Part shown: one piece after another, positions 10,929 through 21,933 of the stretch
Layout: each line of letters begins with the position of its first letter
How positions within the stretch are numbered: position 1 is the stretch's first letter
NCBI RefSeq assembly: GCF_000012365.1
Contig: NC_007651.1
Coordinates: 2,294,001 to 2,358,000, forward strand
Origin: Burkholderia thailandensis E264
GTDB taxonomy: Bacteria; Pseudomonadota; Gammaproteobacteria; Burkholderiales; Burkholderiaceae
DNA: 64,000 bases
Direction: 5' to 3'
Translations under genes and position numbers: made by a program
The notes under the pieces: model-generated
The model's input: the letters and a program-made list of their open reading frames with translations, nothing else
Databases searched by the model: none
What the model was told of the DNA's origin: nothing

Positions 10929-12320
10929 ATGAACGTGCTGGTCGAACTGATCGCGTTTGCTGTGGCGATCGGCGTGCTGGTCGTCGTGCATGAGTACGGG
11001 CATTACCGCGTCGCGCGCTGGTGCGGCGTCAAGGTGCTGCGCTTCTCGATCGGCTTCGGCGCGCCGGTCGCGCGCTGGGTCAGCAAGAAGACGGGTACCG
11101 AGTGGACGTTGTCCGCGCTGCCGCTCGGCGGCTACGTGAAAATGCTCGACGAGCGCGATCCCGGCGACGGCATTCGCGCGAGCGAACTGCCGCTCGCGTT
11201 CAACCGGCAACCGGTCGGCAAGCGGATCGCGATCGTCGCGGCGGGTCCGATCGCCAATTTCCTGCTCGCGATCGTGCTCTTTTCGGCCGTGTTCGCGACC
11301 GGCGTGACCGAGCCGGCCGCGATCGTCGCGCCGCCGGCGGCCGGCACGCCCGCCGCGGTCGCGGGCTTCGACGGCGGCGAGACGATCGTGTCGATCCGCA
11401 CCGTGGGCGCGGGCGGCGCCCAGGGCGGCGACGCGGAGCCGGTGCGCTCGTGGTCCGATCTGCGCTGGAAGCTGCTCGGTGCGGCGTTCGACCGCAAGGA
11501 TGTCGTGCTCGGCGCGCGCAATCGCGCGGACGGCGCCACCTACGATTTCCGTGTCGATCTGCACGGCATCGCCGATCGCGAGATCGACGACGATTTCATG
11601 TCGCGCCTCGGTCTAGAGCCGGGCGGCGGATCGCTGACGGTGACGTCGGTGTTGCCGGGCGGCGCCGCGCAACAGGCGGGGCTTCAGGCGGGCGACAAGC
11701 TCGTGTCGCTCGACGGCGCGCGCATCGGCGGCTCGACGCGTTTCATCGACGACGTGAAGGCGCATGCGGGCCGCGCGCTCGCGCTGCGGATCGAACGCGC
11801 GGGCGTCGAGCGCACGGTGTCGATCGTGCCGCAGGCGCAGCGCGACGACGAAACGGGCAAGCAGGTGGGACGCATCGGCGCGGCGCTCGCGCTGCAGACG
11901 CCGAGCGTGGACGTGCGTTACGGCGTGCTCGAGAGCGTCGAGCTCGGCGTGCGGCGCACGTGGGACATTTCGGTGTATTCGCTGACGATGTTCGGCAGGA
12001 TGGTGACGGGCGAAGCGTCGCTGAAGAACCTGTCCGGCCCGGTGACGATCGCCGACTATGCGGGCAAGAGCGCGAGGCTCGGTTTGTCGGCGTTCCTATC
12101 GTTTCTCGCCCTTGTCAGCATTAGCCTAGGCGTGCTGAACTTGCTGCCGATTCCCGTTTTGGACGGGGGGCATCTGTTATATTATCTGGTTGAAGCCGCG
12201 ACCGGCAAGGCCGTATCGGAGCGCTGGCAACTGATTCTGCAAAGAGCGGGGTTGATCTGCATCGTCGCGTTGTCGGCGATCGCGCTGTTCAACGATCTGG
12301 CTCGGTTAATCCATTTTTGA
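10929..12320 (+). CDS. rseP: Site-2 intramembrane zinc metalloprotease RseP
   Basis: Inner-membrane protease that cleaves anti-sigma factor and leftover signal peptides, linking outer-membrane stress to sigma-E. It is 463 residues long. The first transmembrane helix carries the zinc motif HEYGH at residues 21-25 and the last third carries NLLPIPVLDGGHL with the third zinc ligand. A PDZ domain is visible around GLQAGDKLVSLDG, and periplasmic sequence before it could hold a second. Lying between dxr and bamA is the usual position. Confidence 0.96.
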   Translation: MNVLVELIAFAVAIGVLVVVHEYGHYRVARWCGVKVLRFSIGFGAPVARWVSKKTGTEWTLSALPLGGYVKMLDERDPGDGIRASELPLAFNRQPVGKRIAIVAAGPIANFLLAIVLFSAVFATGVTEPAAIVAPPAAGTPAAVAGFDGGETIVSIRTVGAGGAQGGDAEPVRSWSDLRWKLLGAAFDRKDVVLGARNRADGATYDFRVDLHGIADREIDDDFMSRLGLEPGGGSLTVTSVLPGGAAQQAGLQAGDKLVSLDGARIGGSTRFIDDVKAHAGRALALRIERAGVERTVSIVPQAQRDDETGKQVGRIGAALALQTPSVDVRYGVLESVELGVRRTWDISVYSLTMFGRMVTGEASLKNLSGPVTIADYAGKSARLGLSAFLSFLALVSISLGVLNLLPIPVLDGGHLLYYLVEAATGKAVSERWQLILQRAGLICIVALSAIALFNDLARLIHF

Positions 12321-12384
12321 CGCGTCGGGCGGCAACTGCAACGGTGGCCGCCTGATCTGATGCAAGCTTAAACACTGGGGATGC

Positions 12385-14694
12385 ATGTTGTTCAAACCTC
12401 ATCGCTTCGTACCTAAGACGGTTGCTGCCGCGGCGCTCGCCGCGCATGGTCTCGCGGCACACGCAACGGCGCCCTTCGTGGTGCAGGACATCAAGATCGA
12501 AGGCTTGCAGCGCGTCGAAGCGGGTTCCGTGTTCGCCTACCTGCCGATCAAGCAGGGCGATACGTTCACCGACGACAAGGCATCCGAAGCGATTCGCGCG
12601 CTGTACGCGACGGGCTTCTTCAACGACGTGCGGATCGCGACGCAGGGCAGCGTCGTGATCGTGCAGGTGCAGGAGCGTCCGGCGATCGCGTCGATCGACT
12701 TCACCGGCATCAAGGAATTCGACAAGGACAACCTGAACAAGGCGCTGAAGGCGGTGGGCCTGTCGCAGGGGCGTTACTACGACAAGGCGCTCGTCGACAA
12801 GGCCGAGCAGGAGTTGAAGCGCCAGTACCTGACGCGCGGCTTCTACGCGGCGGAAGTGTCGACGACGGTCACGCCGGTCGACGCGAACCGCGTGTCGATC
12901 CTGTTCGCGGTCGCCGAAGGCCCGAGCGCGAAGATCCGTCAGATCAACTTCATCGGCAACAAGGCGTTCAAGACGAGCACGCTGCGCGACGAGATGCAGC
13001 TGTCCACGCCGAACTGGTTCTCGTGGTACACGAAGAACGACCTGTACTCGAAGGAAAAGCTGACGGGCGACCTCGAGAACGTGCGCTCGTACTACCTGAA
13101 CCGCGGGTATTTGGAGTTCAACATCGAGTCGACGCAGGTGTCGATCTCGCCGGACAAGAAGGACATGTACCTGACGGTGGCGCTGCATGAAGGCGAGCCG
13201 TACACGGTATCGAGCGTGAAGCTCGCGGGCAATCTGCTGGATCGCCAGGCCGAGCTCGAGAAGCTCGTGAAGATCAAGCCGGGCGACCGCTTCTCGGCCG
13301 AGAAGCTGCAGCAGACGACGAAGGCGATCGTCGACAAGCTCGGCCAGTACGGCTACGCGTTCGCGACGGTGAACGCGCAGCCGGAGATCGATCAGGCGAC
13401 GCACAAGGTGGGCCTCACGCTCGTCGTCGATCCGAGCCGCCGAGTGTACGTGCGGCGGATCAACATCGTCGGCAACACGCGCACGCGCGACGAGGTCGTG
13501 CGCCGCGAGATGCGCCAGCTCGAGAGCTCGTGGTTCGATTCGAGCCGCCTTGCGCTGTCGAAGGACCGCGTGAACCGTCTCGGCTACTTCACCGACGTCG
13601 ACGTGACGACGGTGCCCGTCGAAGGCACGAACGACCAGGTCGACGTGAACGTGAAGGTCGCCGAAAAGCCGACGGGCGCGATCACGCTCGGCGCGGGCTT
13701 CTCGTCGACGGACAAGGTCGTGCTGTCGGCCGGCATCTCGCAGGACAACGTGTTCGGCTCCGGCACGAGTCTCGCGGTGAACGTGAACACCGCGAAGAGC
13801 TACCGCACGCTGACCGTCACGCAGGTCGACCCGTACTTCACCGTCGACGGCATCAAGCGGATCACCGACGTGTTCTACCGCACGTATCAGCCGCTCTATT
13901 ACTCGACGAACTCGAGCTTCCGGATCATCACGGCGGGCGGCAACCTGAAATTCGGCATTCCGTTCTCGGAAACCGACACGGTCTATTTCGGCGCGGGCTT
14001 CGAGCAGAACCGTCTCGACGTCGATTCGAACACGCCGCAGTCGTATCAGGATTACGTGAACGAGTTCGGCCGCGTGTCGAACACGGTGCCGCTCACGATC
14101 GGCTGGTCGCGCGACGCGCGCGACAGCGCGCTGATCCCGAGCCGCGGCTACTTCACGCAGGCGAACGCCGAATACGGCGTGCCGGTCGGCAAGATCCAGT
14201 ACTACAAGATGGACGTGCAGGGCCAGTACTACTACTCGTTCGCGCGCGGCTTCATCCTCGGCCTGAACTTCCAGGCGGGCTACGGCAACGGCATCGGCAA
14301 TCCGTACCCGATCTTCAAGAACTACTACGCGGGCGGTATCGGCTCCGTGCGCGGCTACGAGCCTAGCTCGCTCGGCCCGCGCGACACGAAGACGAACGAT
14401 CCGATCGGCGGCTCGAAGATGGTGGTCGGCAACATCGAGCTGACGTTCCCGCTGCCGGGCACGGGCTACGACCGCACGCTGCGCGTGTTCACGTTCCTCG
14501 ACGGCGGCAACGTGTGGGGCAACGCGCCGGGCGGCACGAGCACGGGCGCGAACGGCCTGCGCTACGGTTACGGTGTCGGTCTCGCGTGGATCTCGCCGAT
14601 CGGGCCGCTCAAGCTGAGCTTGGGCTTCCCGCTGCAGAAGCACGAAGGCGATCAGTATCAGAAATTCCAGTTCCAGATCGGGACGGCATTCTGA
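12385..14694 (+). CDS. bamA: Outer-membrane protein assembly factor BamA
   Basis: Central Omp85 subunit of the BAM complex that folds beta-barrels into the outer membrane. It is 769 residues. Residues 1-27 form a signal peptide ending AAHGLAAHA. Five POTRA repeats follow up to about residue 425, starting FVVQDIKIEGLQRVEAG. The 16-strand barrel contains the loop-6 lock motif VRGYE within GGIGSVRGYEPSSLGPRD, and the chain ends QFQIGTAF with a terminal Phe. Flanked by rseP and skp. Confidence 0.98.
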   Translation: MLFKPHRFVPKTVAAAALAAHGLAAHATAPFVVQDIKIEGLQRVEAGSVFAYLPIKQGDTFTDDKASEAIRALYATGFFNDVRIATQGSVVIVQVQERPAIASIDFTGIKEFDKDNLNKALKAVGLSQGRYYDKALVDKAEQELKRQYLTRGFYAAEVSTTVTPVDANRVSILFAVAEGPSAKIRQINFIGNKAFKTSTLRDEMQLSTPNWFSWYTKNDLYSKEKLTGDLENVRSYYLNRGYLEFNIESTQVSISPDKKDMYLTVALHEGEPYTVSSVKLAGNLLDRQAELEKLVKIKPGDRFSAEKLQQTTKAIVDKLGQYGYAFATVNAQPEIDQATHKVGLTLVVDPSRRVYVRRINIVGNTRTRDEVVRREMRQLESSWFDSSRLALSKDRVNRLGYFTDVDVTTVPVEGTNDQVDVNVKVAEKPTGAITLGAGFSSTDKVVLSAGISQDNVFGSGTSLAVNVNTAKSYRTLTVTQVDPYFTVDGIKRITDVFYRTYQPLYYSTNSSFRIITAGGNLKFGIPFSETDTVYFGAGFEQNRLDVDSNTPQSYQDYVNEFGRVSNTVPLTIGWSRDARDSALIPSRGYFTQANAEYGVPVGKIQYYKMDVQGQYYYSFARGFILGLNFQAGYGNGIGNPYPIFKNYYAGGIGSVRGYEPSSLGPRDTKTNDPIGGSKMVVGNIELTFPLPGTGYDRTLRVFTFLDGGNVWGNAPGGTSTGANGLRYGYGVGLAWISPIGPLKLSLGFPLQKHEGDQYQKFQFQIGTAF

Positions 14695-14731
14695 TCGATC
14701 AGGCACTGACTACAGCATCGAGAGGGTAATC

Positions 14732-15265
14732 TTGCTAACCGGTAAGTTTTCGAAACGAGTGATGTGCGCGCTGGCGCTCGCTGCCGCGCTCGGCGCGACG
14801 GCCGCGCATGCGCAGGACGTCGCGCGCATCGCGGCCGTCAATTCGGATCGGATCCTGCGCGAATCCGCGCCCGCGAAGGCCGCGCAAACGAAGCTCGAAG
14901 CCGAGTTCGCGAAGCGCGACAAGGATCTGCAGGACATGGCCGCGCGCCTGAAGTCGATGTCCGACGCGCTCGACCGGAACGGTCCGACGATGTCGCCCAA
15001 CGACCGCGCGCAGAAGCAGCGCGACCTCGCGCAGCTCGACACCGATTTCCAGCGCAAGCAGCGCGAGTTCCGCGAGGACCTGAACCAGCGCCGCAACGAG
15101 GAGCTCGCGGCGGTGCTCGACAAGGCGAACAAGGTGATCAAGCAGATCGCCGAGCAGCAGAACTACGATCTGATCGTGCAGGAAGCGGTGTACGTGAGTC
15201 CGCGCATCGACATCACCGACAAGGTGCTGAAGGCGCTCGCATCGCCTTCGAGCCTGTCGAACTGA
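14732..15265 (+). CDS. skp: Periplasmic chaperone Skp/OmpH
   Basis: Soluble periplasmic trimer that escorts unfolded outer-membrane proteins to BamA. The 177-residue product begins at a TTG codon preceded by GAGAGG. Initiation there gives a proper signal peptide ([20 protein letters not shown], cleavage after AHA); a start at the ATG 30 bases later (14762) would remove the positive n-region. The mature part is a long charged coiled coil ([20 protein letters not shown]) as expected for the tentacles. Located between bamA and lpxD as in many proteobacteria. Confidence 0.93.
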   Translation: MLTGKFSKRVMCALALAAALGATAAHAQDVARIAAVNSDRILRESAPAKAAQTKLEAEFAKRDKDLQDMAARLKSMSDALDRNGPTMSPNDRAQKQRDLAQLDTDFQRKQREFREDLNQRRNEELAAVLDKANKVIKQIAEQQNYDLIVQEAVYVSPRIDITDKVLKALASPSSLSN

Positions 15266-15281
15266 ACGGAGCGAACGTCGA

Positions 15282-16367
15282 ATGGCATTGACGCTTGAGG
15301 CGCTCGTCGCGCGGTTCGGCGGCGAGATCGTCGGCGACGGCCGGCGCGAGGTCGGCGGTCTCGCGCCGCTCGATCAGGCTGGCCCGCAGCACCTCGCGTT
15401 CCTCGCGAATCCGAAGTATCTGGCGCAGGTCGAGACGACCGCCGCCGGCGCGGTGCTGATCGCGCCGCGTGATCTCGAGAAGCTCGGCGCGGCCGCGAAC
15501 GGCCGCAATTTCATCATCACGCCGAATCCCTACGCGTATTTCGCGCGGGTCGCGCAGATGTTCATCGATCTCGCCGCGCCGCAGCGCGCGGCCGGCGTGC
15601 ATCCAAGCGCGACGATCGATCCTGCCGCGCAGGTCGCCGCGAGCGCGGTGATCGGCCCGCACGTGAGCGTCGAGGCGGGCGCCGTGATCGGCGAGCGCGT
15701 GCAACTCGACGCGAACGTGTTCGTCGGGCGCGGCACGCGGATCGGCGACGACTCGCACCTGTACCCGAACGTCACGATCTATCACGGCTGCACGCTCGGG
15801 CCGCGCGCGATCGTCCATTCGGGCGCCGTGATCGGCTCCGACGGCTTCGGCTTCGCGCCGGATTTCGTCGGCGAAGGCGACGCGCGCACGGGCGCGTGGG
15901 TCAAGATTCCGCAGGTCGGCGGCGTGAAGGTCGGCCCCGACGTCGAGATCGGCGCGAACACGACGATCGACCGCGGCGCGATGGCGGATACCGTCATCGA
16001 CGAATGCGTGAAGATCGACAATCTCGTGCAGATCGGCCACAACTGCCGGATCGGCGCATACACGGTGATCGCCGGCTGCGCGGGCATCGCGGGCAGCACG
16101 ACGATCGGCAAGCACTGCATGATCGGCGGCGCGGTCGGCGTCGCCGGCCACGTGACGCTCGGCGACTACGTGATCGTCACCGCGAAGTCGGGCGTATCGA
16201 AATCGCTGCCGAAGGCCGGCATCTATACGAGCGCGTTTCCGGCCGTCGAGCACGGCGACTGGAACAAGAGCGCGGCGCTCGTGCGCAATCTGGACAAGCT
16301 GCGCGATCGGATCAAGGCGCTCGAGACCGCACTGGCCGCGCGGGAAGGCGACGCCGGCGGCGCATGA
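15282..16367 (+). CDS. lpxD: UDP-3-O-(3-hydroxyacyl)glucosamine N-acyltransferase
   Basis: Third step of lipid A synthesis, adding an N-linked 3-hydroxyacyl chain from ACP. The 361-residue protein has an N-terminal uridine-binding domain ([16 protein letters not shown]...) then a left-handed parallel beta-helix of hexapeptide repeats from about residue 105 to 300 and a C-terminal helix. The catalytic His is in [13 protein letters not shown]. Starts 16 bases after skp; fabZ and lpxA follow. Confidence 0.97.
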   Translation: MALTLEALVARFGGEIVGDGRREVGGLAPLDQAGPQHLAFLANPKYLAQVETTAAGAVLIAPRDLEKLGAAANGRNFIITPNPYAYFARVAQMFIDLAAPQRAAGVHPSATIDPAAQVAASAVIGPHVSVEAGAVIGERVQLDANVFVGRGTRIGDDSHLYPNVTIYHGCTLGPRAIVHSGAVIGSDGFGFAPDFVGEGDARTGAWVKIPQVGGVKVGPDVEIGANTTIDRGAMADTVIDECVKIDNLVQIGHNCRIGAYTVIAGCAGIAGSTTIGKHCMIGGAVGVAGHVTLGDYVIVTAKSGVSKSLPKAGIYTSAFPAVEHGDWNKSAALVRNLDKLRDRIKALETALAAREGDAGGA

Positions 16368-16511
16368 ACTCACGTCGGCCGGATCTCGCGACGCAGCACT
16401 CGCAGGCTGCCCGCCGCGCCGGCCGATCGAACCGCGCGCCGCTTTCCCCAACGCGGCCCGCATCAGCATTTGCAGTTATCACCGCGCAGCCATTGCGTGA
16501 GACGAACCATC

Positions 16512-16979
16512 ATGAGCACTGAAAAAATCAACTTCGACATTCACAAGATCCTCACGCTGCTGCCGCACCGGTATCCGATTCTGCTCGTCGATCGCGTGCT
16601 CGAACTCGAACCGCACAAGTCCATCAAAGCGTTGAAGAACGTGACGGTCAACGAGCCGTTCTTCACCGGCCACTTCCCGAAGCGGCCGGTGATGCCGGGC
16701 GTGCTGATCATCGAAGCGCTCGCGCAGGCGGCCGCGCTCCTCACGTTCGCCGAGGCGGAGCCGAAGGATCCGGAGAACACGCTGTATTACTTCGTCGGCA
16801 TCGACAACGCGCGCTTCAAGCGCGTCGTCGAGCCGGGCGATCAACTGATCCTGAACGTGACGTTCGAGCGCTATATTCGCGGCATCTGGAAGTTCAAGGC
16901 CGTTGCGGAAGTGGACGGCAAGGTCGCGGCGGAAGCCGAGCTGATGTGCACGGTCAAGACGGCCGACGCGGCGCCCTGA
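16512..16979 (+). CDS. fabZ: 3-hydroxyacyl-ACP dehydratase FabZ
   Basis: Dehydrates 3-hydroxyacyl-ACP in fatty acid elongation and competes with LpxA/LpxD for the same substrate. The start [20 protein letters not shown] gives 155 residues; an upstream in-frame ATG at 16470 adds unconserved sequence. Hot-dog fold signatures: [16 protein letters not shown] with catalytic His, and [20 protein letters not shown] with catalytic Glu. Sits inside the lpxD-lpxA-lpxB cluster. Confidence 0.97.
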   Translation: MSTEKINFDIHKILTLLPHRYPILLVDRVLELEPHKSIKALKNVTVNEPFFTGHFPKRPVMPGVLIIEALAQAAALLTFAEAEPKDPENTLYYFVGIDNARFKRVVEPGDQLILNVTFERYIRGIWKFKAVAEVDGKVAAEAELMCTVKTADAAP

Positions 16980-17034
16980 GCGCGCGGCACGCAAGGCTAC
17001 GCAACGCGACATAGACATTGAGAGGCAACGGCGC

Positions 17035-17823
17035 ATGAGCAGGATTCACCCCACGGCGATCATCGAGCCGGGCGCGCAGCTCCACGAGACGGTCGAGGTC
17101 GGCCCATACGCGATCGTCGGTTCGAACGTGACGATCGGCGCGCGCACGACGATCGGCTCGCACAGCGTGATCGAAGGCCATACGACGATCGGCGAAGACA
17201 ATCGCATCGGCCATTACGCGTCGGTGGGCGGCCGTCCGCAGGACATGAAGTACAAGGACGAGCCGACGCGGCTCGTGATCGGCGATCGCAACACGATCCG
17301 CGAATTCACGACGATCCACACGGGCACCGTTCAGGACGCGGGCGTCACGACGCTCGGCGACGACAACTGGATCATGGCGTACGTGCACATCGGTCACGAC
17401 TGCCGCGTCGGCAGCCACGTGGTCCTGTCGAGCAACGCGCAGATGGCGGGGCACGTCGAGATCGGCGACTGGGCGATCGTCGGCGGGATGTCGGGCGTTC
17501 ACCAGTACGTGCGAATCGGCGCGCATTCGATGCTGGGCGGCGCGTCCGCGCTCGTGCAGGACATTCCGCCGTTCGTGATCGCGGCGGGCAACAAGGCCGA
17601 GCCGCACGGGATCAACGTCGAAGGGCTGCGCCGACGCGGCTTCTCGCCGGACGCAATTTCCGCGCTGCGCAGCGCGTACCGTATCCTGTACAAGAACAGC
17701 CTGTCGCTCGAAGAGGCGAAGGTCCAGCTGAGCGAGCTCGCGCAGGCGGGCGGCGACGGCGACGCGGCCGTGAAGGCGCTCGTCGACTTCGTCGAGTCGT
17801 CGCAGCGCGGCATCATTCGCTGA
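17035..17823 (+). CDS. lpxA: UDP-N-acetylglucosamine acyltransferase
   Basis: First step of lipid A synthesis: transfers 3-hydroxyacyl from ACP to UDP-GlcNAc. The 262-residue protein starts [16 protein letters not shown] and is a left-handed beta-helix of hexapeptide repeats through about residue 190 with an alpha-helical tail. The catalytic His lies in [12 protein letters not shown]. Length is typical. Ends 3 bases before the lpxB start. Confidence 0.97.
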   Translation: MSRIHPTAIIEPGAQLHETVEVGPYAIVGSNVTIGARTTIGSHSVIEGHTTIGEDNRIGHYASVGGRPQDMKYKDEPTRLVIGDRNTIREFTTIHTGTVQDAGVTTLGDDNWIMAYVHIGHDCRVGSHVVLSSNAQMAGHVEIGDWAIVGGMSGVHQYVRIGAHSMLGGASALVQDIPPFVIAAGNKAEPHGINVEGLRRRGFSPDAISALRSAYRILYKNSLSLEEAKVQLSELAQAGGDGDAAVKALVDFVESSQRGIIR

Positions 17824-17826
17824 ACG

Positions 17827-18993
17827 ATGGCGTTCCAACCCACACCGCTGCGCGTCGCGCTCGTCGCGGGCGAACCGTCGGGCGACCTGCTCGGCGCGTC
17901 GCTCCTCGGCGGGCTGCACGCGCAGTTGCCCGCATCGTCCCGCTATTACGGGATCGGCGGGCCGCGCATGACCGCCGTGGATTTCGACGCGCACTGGCCG
18001 ATGGAAAAGCTCGCGGTGCGCGGCTACGTCGAGGCGCTCAAGCACATTCCCGAGATCCTGCGCATTCGCGGCGAACTCAAGCGCCAGTTGCTCGCTGAAC
18101 CGCCCGACGCGTTCATCGGCATCGACGCGCCCGATTTCAACTTCGGCCTCGAGCAGGCGCTGCGCGGCGCCGGCATTCCGACGGTCCATTTCGTCTGCCC
18201 GTCGATCTGGGCATGGCGCGGCGGCCGGATCAAGAAGATCGTCAAGGCCGTCGACCACATGCTGTGCCTGTTCCCGTTCGAGCCCGAACTGCTCGAGAAG
18301 GCCGGCGTCGCGGCGACGTTCGTCGGCCATCCGCTCGCCGACGAGATTCCGCTCGAACCCGACATGCACGGCGCGCGAATCGCGCTCGGCCTGCCGGATA
18401 GCGGCCCCGTGATCGCGGTGCTGCCGGGCAGCCGCCGCTCGGAGATCGAGCTGATCGGCCCGACGTTCTTCGACGCGATGGCGTTGATGCAGCAGCGCGA
18501 GCCCGGCGTGCGCTTCGTCGTGCCGGCCGCGACGCCCGCGCTGCGCGAGTTGCTGCAGCCGCTCGTCGACGCGCACCCGTTGCTGTCGGTCACGCTGACC
18601 GAAGGCCGCGCGCAGGTCGCGATGACGGCGGCCGATGCGATCCTCGTGAAGAGCGGCACCGTGACGCTCGAAGCGGCGCTGCTCAAGAAACCGATGGTGA
18701 TCTCGTACAAGGTGCCGTGGCTCACGGGGCAGATCATGCGCCGGCAGGGCTATCTGCCGTACGTCGGATTGCCGAACATCCTCGCGGGCCGTTTCGTCGT
18801 GCCTGAGCTGCTGCAGCATTTCGCGACGCCCGAGGCGCTCGCCGACGCGACGCTCACGCAACTGCGCGACGATGCGAACCGCCGCACGCTCACTGGTATT
18901 TTCACCGACATGCATCTCGCGTTGCGCCAGAACACCGCGCAGCGCGCGGCCGAGGCCGTCGCGCGCGTGATCGACAGCAGGAAGCCGCACTGA
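17827..18993 (+). CDS. lpxB: Lipid-A-disaccharide synthase
   Basis: Glycosyltransferase (GT19) that joins UDP-diacylglucosamine and lipid X into the lipid A disaccharide at the inner membrane. It has 388 residues. Seen: the N-terminal [17 protein letters not shown] signature, [14 protein letters not shown], and the nucleotide-binding part [17 protein letters not shown]. Its TGA shares one base with the rnhB ATG (TGATG), so the two are coupled. Confidence 0.97.
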   Translation: MAFQPTPLRVALVAGEPSGDLLGASLLGGLHAQLPASSRYYGIGGPRMTAVDFDAHWPMEKLAVRGYVEALKHIPEILRIRGELKRQLLAEPPDAFIGIDAPDFNFGLEQALRGAGIPTVHFVCPSIWAWRGGRIKKIVKAVDHMLCLFPFEPELLEKAGVAATFVGHPLADEIPLEPDMHGARIALGLPDSGPVIAVLPGSRRSEIELIGPTFFDAMALMQQREPGVRFVVPAATPALRELLQPLVDAHPLLSVTLTEGRAQVAMTAADAILVKSGTVTLEAALLKKPMVISYKVPWLTGQIMRRQGYLPYVGLPNILAGRFVVPELLQHFATPEALADATLTQLRDDANRRTLTGIFTDMHLALRQNTAQRAAEAVARVIDSRKPH

Positions 18994-19637
18994 TGGCGAC
19001 GGCTCGCAAACCCCGCGGCGGCGCCGGTGGCGCGGCCCAGCCCGCGCTCGATTTCGACGCGCCGGGCGAGATCGTCTGCGGCGTCGACGAAGCCGGGCGC
19101 GGCCCGCTTGCCGGGCCTGTCGTCGCGGCGGCCGTCGTGCTCGATCCGGCGCGGCCGATCGTGGGCCTCGACGATTCGAAGGCGCTGTCCGCGAAGAAGC
19201 GCGAGCGGCTCTTCGACGAAATCGTCGCGCATGCGCTCGCATACTGCGTCGCATCGGCAAGCGTCGAGGAAATCGACACTCTCAACATCCTGCACGCGAC
19301 GATGCTCGCGATGAAGCGCGCGGTCGAAGGGCTCGCGGTGCGGCCGACGCTCGCGAAGATCGACGGCAACCGCTGCCCGATGCTCGCGATCCGCAGCGAA
19401 GCGATCGTCGGCGGCGACGCGCTCGTGCCGAGCATCTCGGCCGCGTCGATCCTCGCGAAGGTCACGCGCGACCGGATGCTCGTCGAGCTGCATCAGCAGT
19501 TTCCGATGTACGGATTCGATGCGCACGCGGGCTACGGCACGCCGCAGCACCTCGCCGCCTTGCGCGAGCATGGGCCGTGCGAGCATCACCGGCGCTCGTT
19601 CGCACCGGTGCGCGAAGCCTTCGATCTGATTCGATGA
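18993..19637 (+). CDS. rnhB: Ribonuclease HII
   Basis: Cleaves RNA in RNA-DNA hybrids and single ribonucleotides in DNA. The 214-residue protein has the catalytic [20 protein letters not shown] block (Asp-Glu pair), later acidic residues in [10 protein letters not shown], and [20 protein letters not shown] near the C-terminus. The first 25 or so residues are an Ala/Gly-rich lead. Overlaps lpxB by one base and the following methyltransferase by four (ATGA). Confidence 0.96.
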   Translation: MATARKPRGGAGGAAQPALDFDAPGEIVCGVDEAGRGPLAGPVVAAAVVLDPARPIVGLDDSKALSAKKRERLFDEIVAHALAYCVASASVEEIDTLNILHATMLAMKRAVEGLAVRPTLAKIDGNRCPMLAIRSEAIVGGDALVPSISAASILAKVTRDRMLVELHQQFPMYGFDAHAGYGTPQHLAALREHGPCEHHRRSFAPVREAFDLIR

Positions 19638-20422
19638 AAGCGATCACTTCCCGCGACAATCCGCTGTACAAGCGCCTGAAGGCGCTCGCGGGATCGACCC
19701 ATCAGCAGCGCCGCGGCGGCCAGGCGCTCCTCGAGGGGCTGCATCTCGCGAGCGCCTATCTCGATGCGGCGGGGCAGCCGGAGCTGTGCGTCGTCACCGA
19801 CGGCGCGCTCTCGCACGCGGAGGCGCGCGAGACCGTCGCGCGCATCGAGCCGGCGCGGGTCGTCACGCTGCCCGACGCGCTGTTCGGACAACTGTCGAAC
19901 GTCGTCAACGGCGTCGGGCTGTTGCTGCTCGTCGCAAGGCCGGCGCCAGCGTTGCCCGAGCGCGTGTCGAACACGTCGGTCGTGCTCGATGGCGTGCAGG
20001 ATGCGGGCAACGTCGGCTCGATCCTGCGCAGCGCGGCCGCGGCGGGCGTGAAGCAGGTGTTCTGCGCGCCGGGCACCGCGTACGCGTGGTCGTCGAAGGT
20101 GCTGCGCTCGGCGATGGGCGCGCATTTCCTGCTCGACATCCACGAGGATGTCGACGCCGGCACGCTGATCGAGCGGCTTGCGATTCCGGTCGCGCTGACC
20201 GATTCGCACGGCGCGCGCGCGATCTACGACTGCGATCTGACGGGGCCGGTCGCGTGGGTATTCGGCAACGAAGGGGCGGGCGTGTCCGTCCGGTGGCGCG
20301 ACGCGGCGACGCACCGTGTGACGATTCCGCAGCCGGGCGGGATGGAATCGCTGAACGTGGCCGCTGCGGCTGCGGTTTGCCTTTTCGAGCAATGCCGGCA
20401 GCAACGCGCGCCCGGCGCATGA
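19634..20422 (+). CDS. TrmH/SpoU-family RNA 2'-O-methyltransferase
   Basis: SAM-dependent RNA ribose methyltransferase of the SPOUT fold, 262 residues. It begins [20 protein letters not shown] with an N-terminal substrate-binding domain. The SPOUT core shows [19 protein letters not shown] (motif 1), [13 protein letters not shown] (motif 2) and [20 protein letters not shown] (motif 3, knot and SAM binding). ATG overlaps the rnhB stop. The target nucleotide cannot be read from sequence; 23S rRNA is likely. Confidence 0.9.
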   Translation: MKAITSRDNPLYKRLKALAGSTHQQRRGGQALLEGLHLASAYLDAAGQPELCVVTDGALSHAEARETVARIEPARVVTLPDALFGQLSNVVNGVGLLLLVARPAPALPERVSNTSVVLDGVQDAGNVGSILRSAAAAGVKQVFCAPGTAYAWSSKVLRSAMGAHFLLDIHEDVDAGTLIERLAIPVALTDSHGARAIYDCDLTGPVAWVFGNEGAGVSVRWRDAATHRVTIPQPGGMESLNVAAAAAVCLFEQCRQQRAPGA

Positions 20423-20478
20423 CGCACGCGCGCTTTTTCTCTTTCTCGCGATCGCGGTGATTCGACGGCGGCGCGCCG

Positions 20479-20512
20479 GCTTGCGCGATCCCGCGTCGTC
20501 GATCGCGCAAGC
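20479..20512. terminator. Perfect 12-bp hairpin between convergent genes
   Basis: GCTTGCGCGATC (20479-20490) and GATCGCGCAAGC (20501-20512) are exact complements around a 10-base loop, in the gap between the methyltransferase and ppsR, which converge. There is no T tract on either strand, so use as a terminator is a position-based inference. Confidence 0.5.
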
Positions 20513-20556
20513 TGCCCGCACCGCTTGCCGCGATGCATGCCGAGCGCGCCGGGCAT

Positions 20557-20585
20557 GCCGCGCGATGCGCCGCGCATCGCGCGGC
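20557..20585. terminator. Perfect 13-bp hairpin just past ppsR stop
   Basis: GCCGCGCGATGCG (20557-20569) and CGCATCGCGCGGC (20573-20585) pair perfectly around a CCG loop, four bases beyond the ppsR stop on its strand. The stem is unusually stable. It probably ends ppsR transcription or protects the 3' end, though T runs are absent. Confidence 0.55.
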
Positions 20586-20589
20586 GTCG

Positions 20590-21405
20590 TCAATACGACT
20601 GCCGCTCGAGCTTGATTTCCTGCAGGATCGTCGTCGCGATCTCCTCGATCGATTTGTGTGTCGACGACAGCCACTTGACCCCTTCGCGCCGCATCATCGC
20701 CTCCGCCTCGTTGATCTCGTAGCGGCAGTTCTCCGGCGCCGCGTACTTGCTGCCGGGGCGGCGCTCGTTGCGGATCTCCGAGAGGCGCATCGGATCGATC
20801 GACAGCCCGAACAGCTTGTCGCGATGCGGATGGAGCGGCGTCGGCAGCTTGCCGCGCTCGAAGTCTTCCGGAATCAGCGGGTAGTTCGCCGCCTTCACGC
20901 CGTACTGCATCGCTAGATACAGGCTCGTCGGCGTCTTGCCGCTGCGCGACACGCCGATCAGGATCACGTCCGCGTCAGCAAGGTTGCGATTCGACTGGCC
21001 GTCGTCGTGCGCGAGCGAGAAGTTGATCGCCTCGATCCGCGTCTTGTATTCCTCGGTATCCGCATTCTGGTGAACGCGGCCCATCGCATGGCTCGATTTC
21101 AACTGCAGTTCTTGCTCGAGCGGCTCGACGAAGCGCTGGAACATGTCGAGCACGAGCGCGTTCGAGCGCTTGACGATCTCGTTCGATTCACCGTCGACGA
21201 GCGTCGTGAACACGATCGGCCGGCGGCCGTCGTGCTGCGCGGCGTCGTCGATCTTCTGGACGGTGCCGTACGCCTTCTCGATCGAATCGATGAACGGCAC
21301 GCGCACGAGCCGGAATTTCTGATCGAACTGGGACAGGATCGAATGCGCGAAGGTTTCGGCGGTGATCCCGGTGCCGTCGGAGACGATGAATACGGTTGGA
21401 AGCAT
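20590..21405 (-). CDS. ppsR: PEP synthase regulatory protein (bifunctional kinase/pyrophosphorylase, DUF299)
   Basis: ADP-dependent kinase and phosphate-dependent phosphorylase that switches PEP synthase off and on by modifying a Thr next to its catalytic His. The 271-residue protein begins [20 protein letters not shown], the family signature, and has the P-loop-like [15 protein letters not shown] about residue 155. Its target ppsA lies 4.1 kb away on the opposite strand; two unrelated secreted-protein genes separate them. Confidence 0.95.
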   Translation of the reverse strand: MLPTVFIVSDGTGITAETFAHSILSQFDQKFRLVRVPFIDSIEKAYGTVQKIDDAAQHDGRRPIVFTTLVDGESNEIVKRSNALVLDMFQRFVEPLEQELQLKSSHAMGRVHQNADTEEYKTRIEAINFSLAHDDGQSNRNLADADVILIGVSRSGKTPTSLYLAMQYGVKAANYPLIPEDFERGKLPTPLHPHRDKLFGLSIDPMRLSEIRNERRPGSKYAAPENCRYEINEAEAMMRREGVKWLSSTHKSIEEIATTILQEIKLERQSY

Positions 21406-21933
21406 GAATCGAAGCGTCGAGCGTGTGCGTGGCGGCCGCGCGCGGCCGGGAAGCGGTCATTCTAGCAGGCGTGGGTGCGCGGCCCGGAGGGAAGCCGCCG
21501 CCGACGGTCCGGCGTCTTCTCGTCTGCAACGGCGACGAGCGATTGCTTCGGATCGGACGATTAGCATTTGCGGATCGCGCAATAGTCGAGACGCGCGCGC
21601 GTTGAAATGATCTGTAATATTTCGTCATGCTGCTCGAAAGGCGCCAGGCAATAGCGGAGACCGGAATCATTTCGTCGAACGACCATTGGCGTAGTTTGAA
21701 TCAGGGCGTTAGTCGATCTGGTTAATTCGGAATCCTGCTTGATTGGGGAGGGCGGCGCCGGCTTTCGCGAGAGCCGGCGGCGATATTCGTTCACAGGTCG
21801 TCTGGCGGCCGGGGCGGGAGAGCGGCCTCGTTCGCGCCTGGGCAGCAGTCATCGCGGCACTCGTCCGCAAGCAGTTCGGCGGTTCGCTTTCATGGTGTTT
21901 CGACTGTATTCAAACCGAATGAGGAACGACAAA
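21406..21933. other. Divergent intergenic region, ppsR / S53 peptidase
   Basis: 528 bases without a supported gene. The middle (about 21600-21740) is clearly more AT-rich than its surroundings, as expected for promoters of both flanking genes. GCCGGCT and AGCCGGC near 21759-21780 form a short hairpin. No promoter was convincing enough to place. Confidence 0.5.

Noticed and set aside
12289..14706. 805-codon open frame opposite bamA
   Set aside because: Mirror of a highly biased gene; composition is unnatural and bamA explains the sequence.
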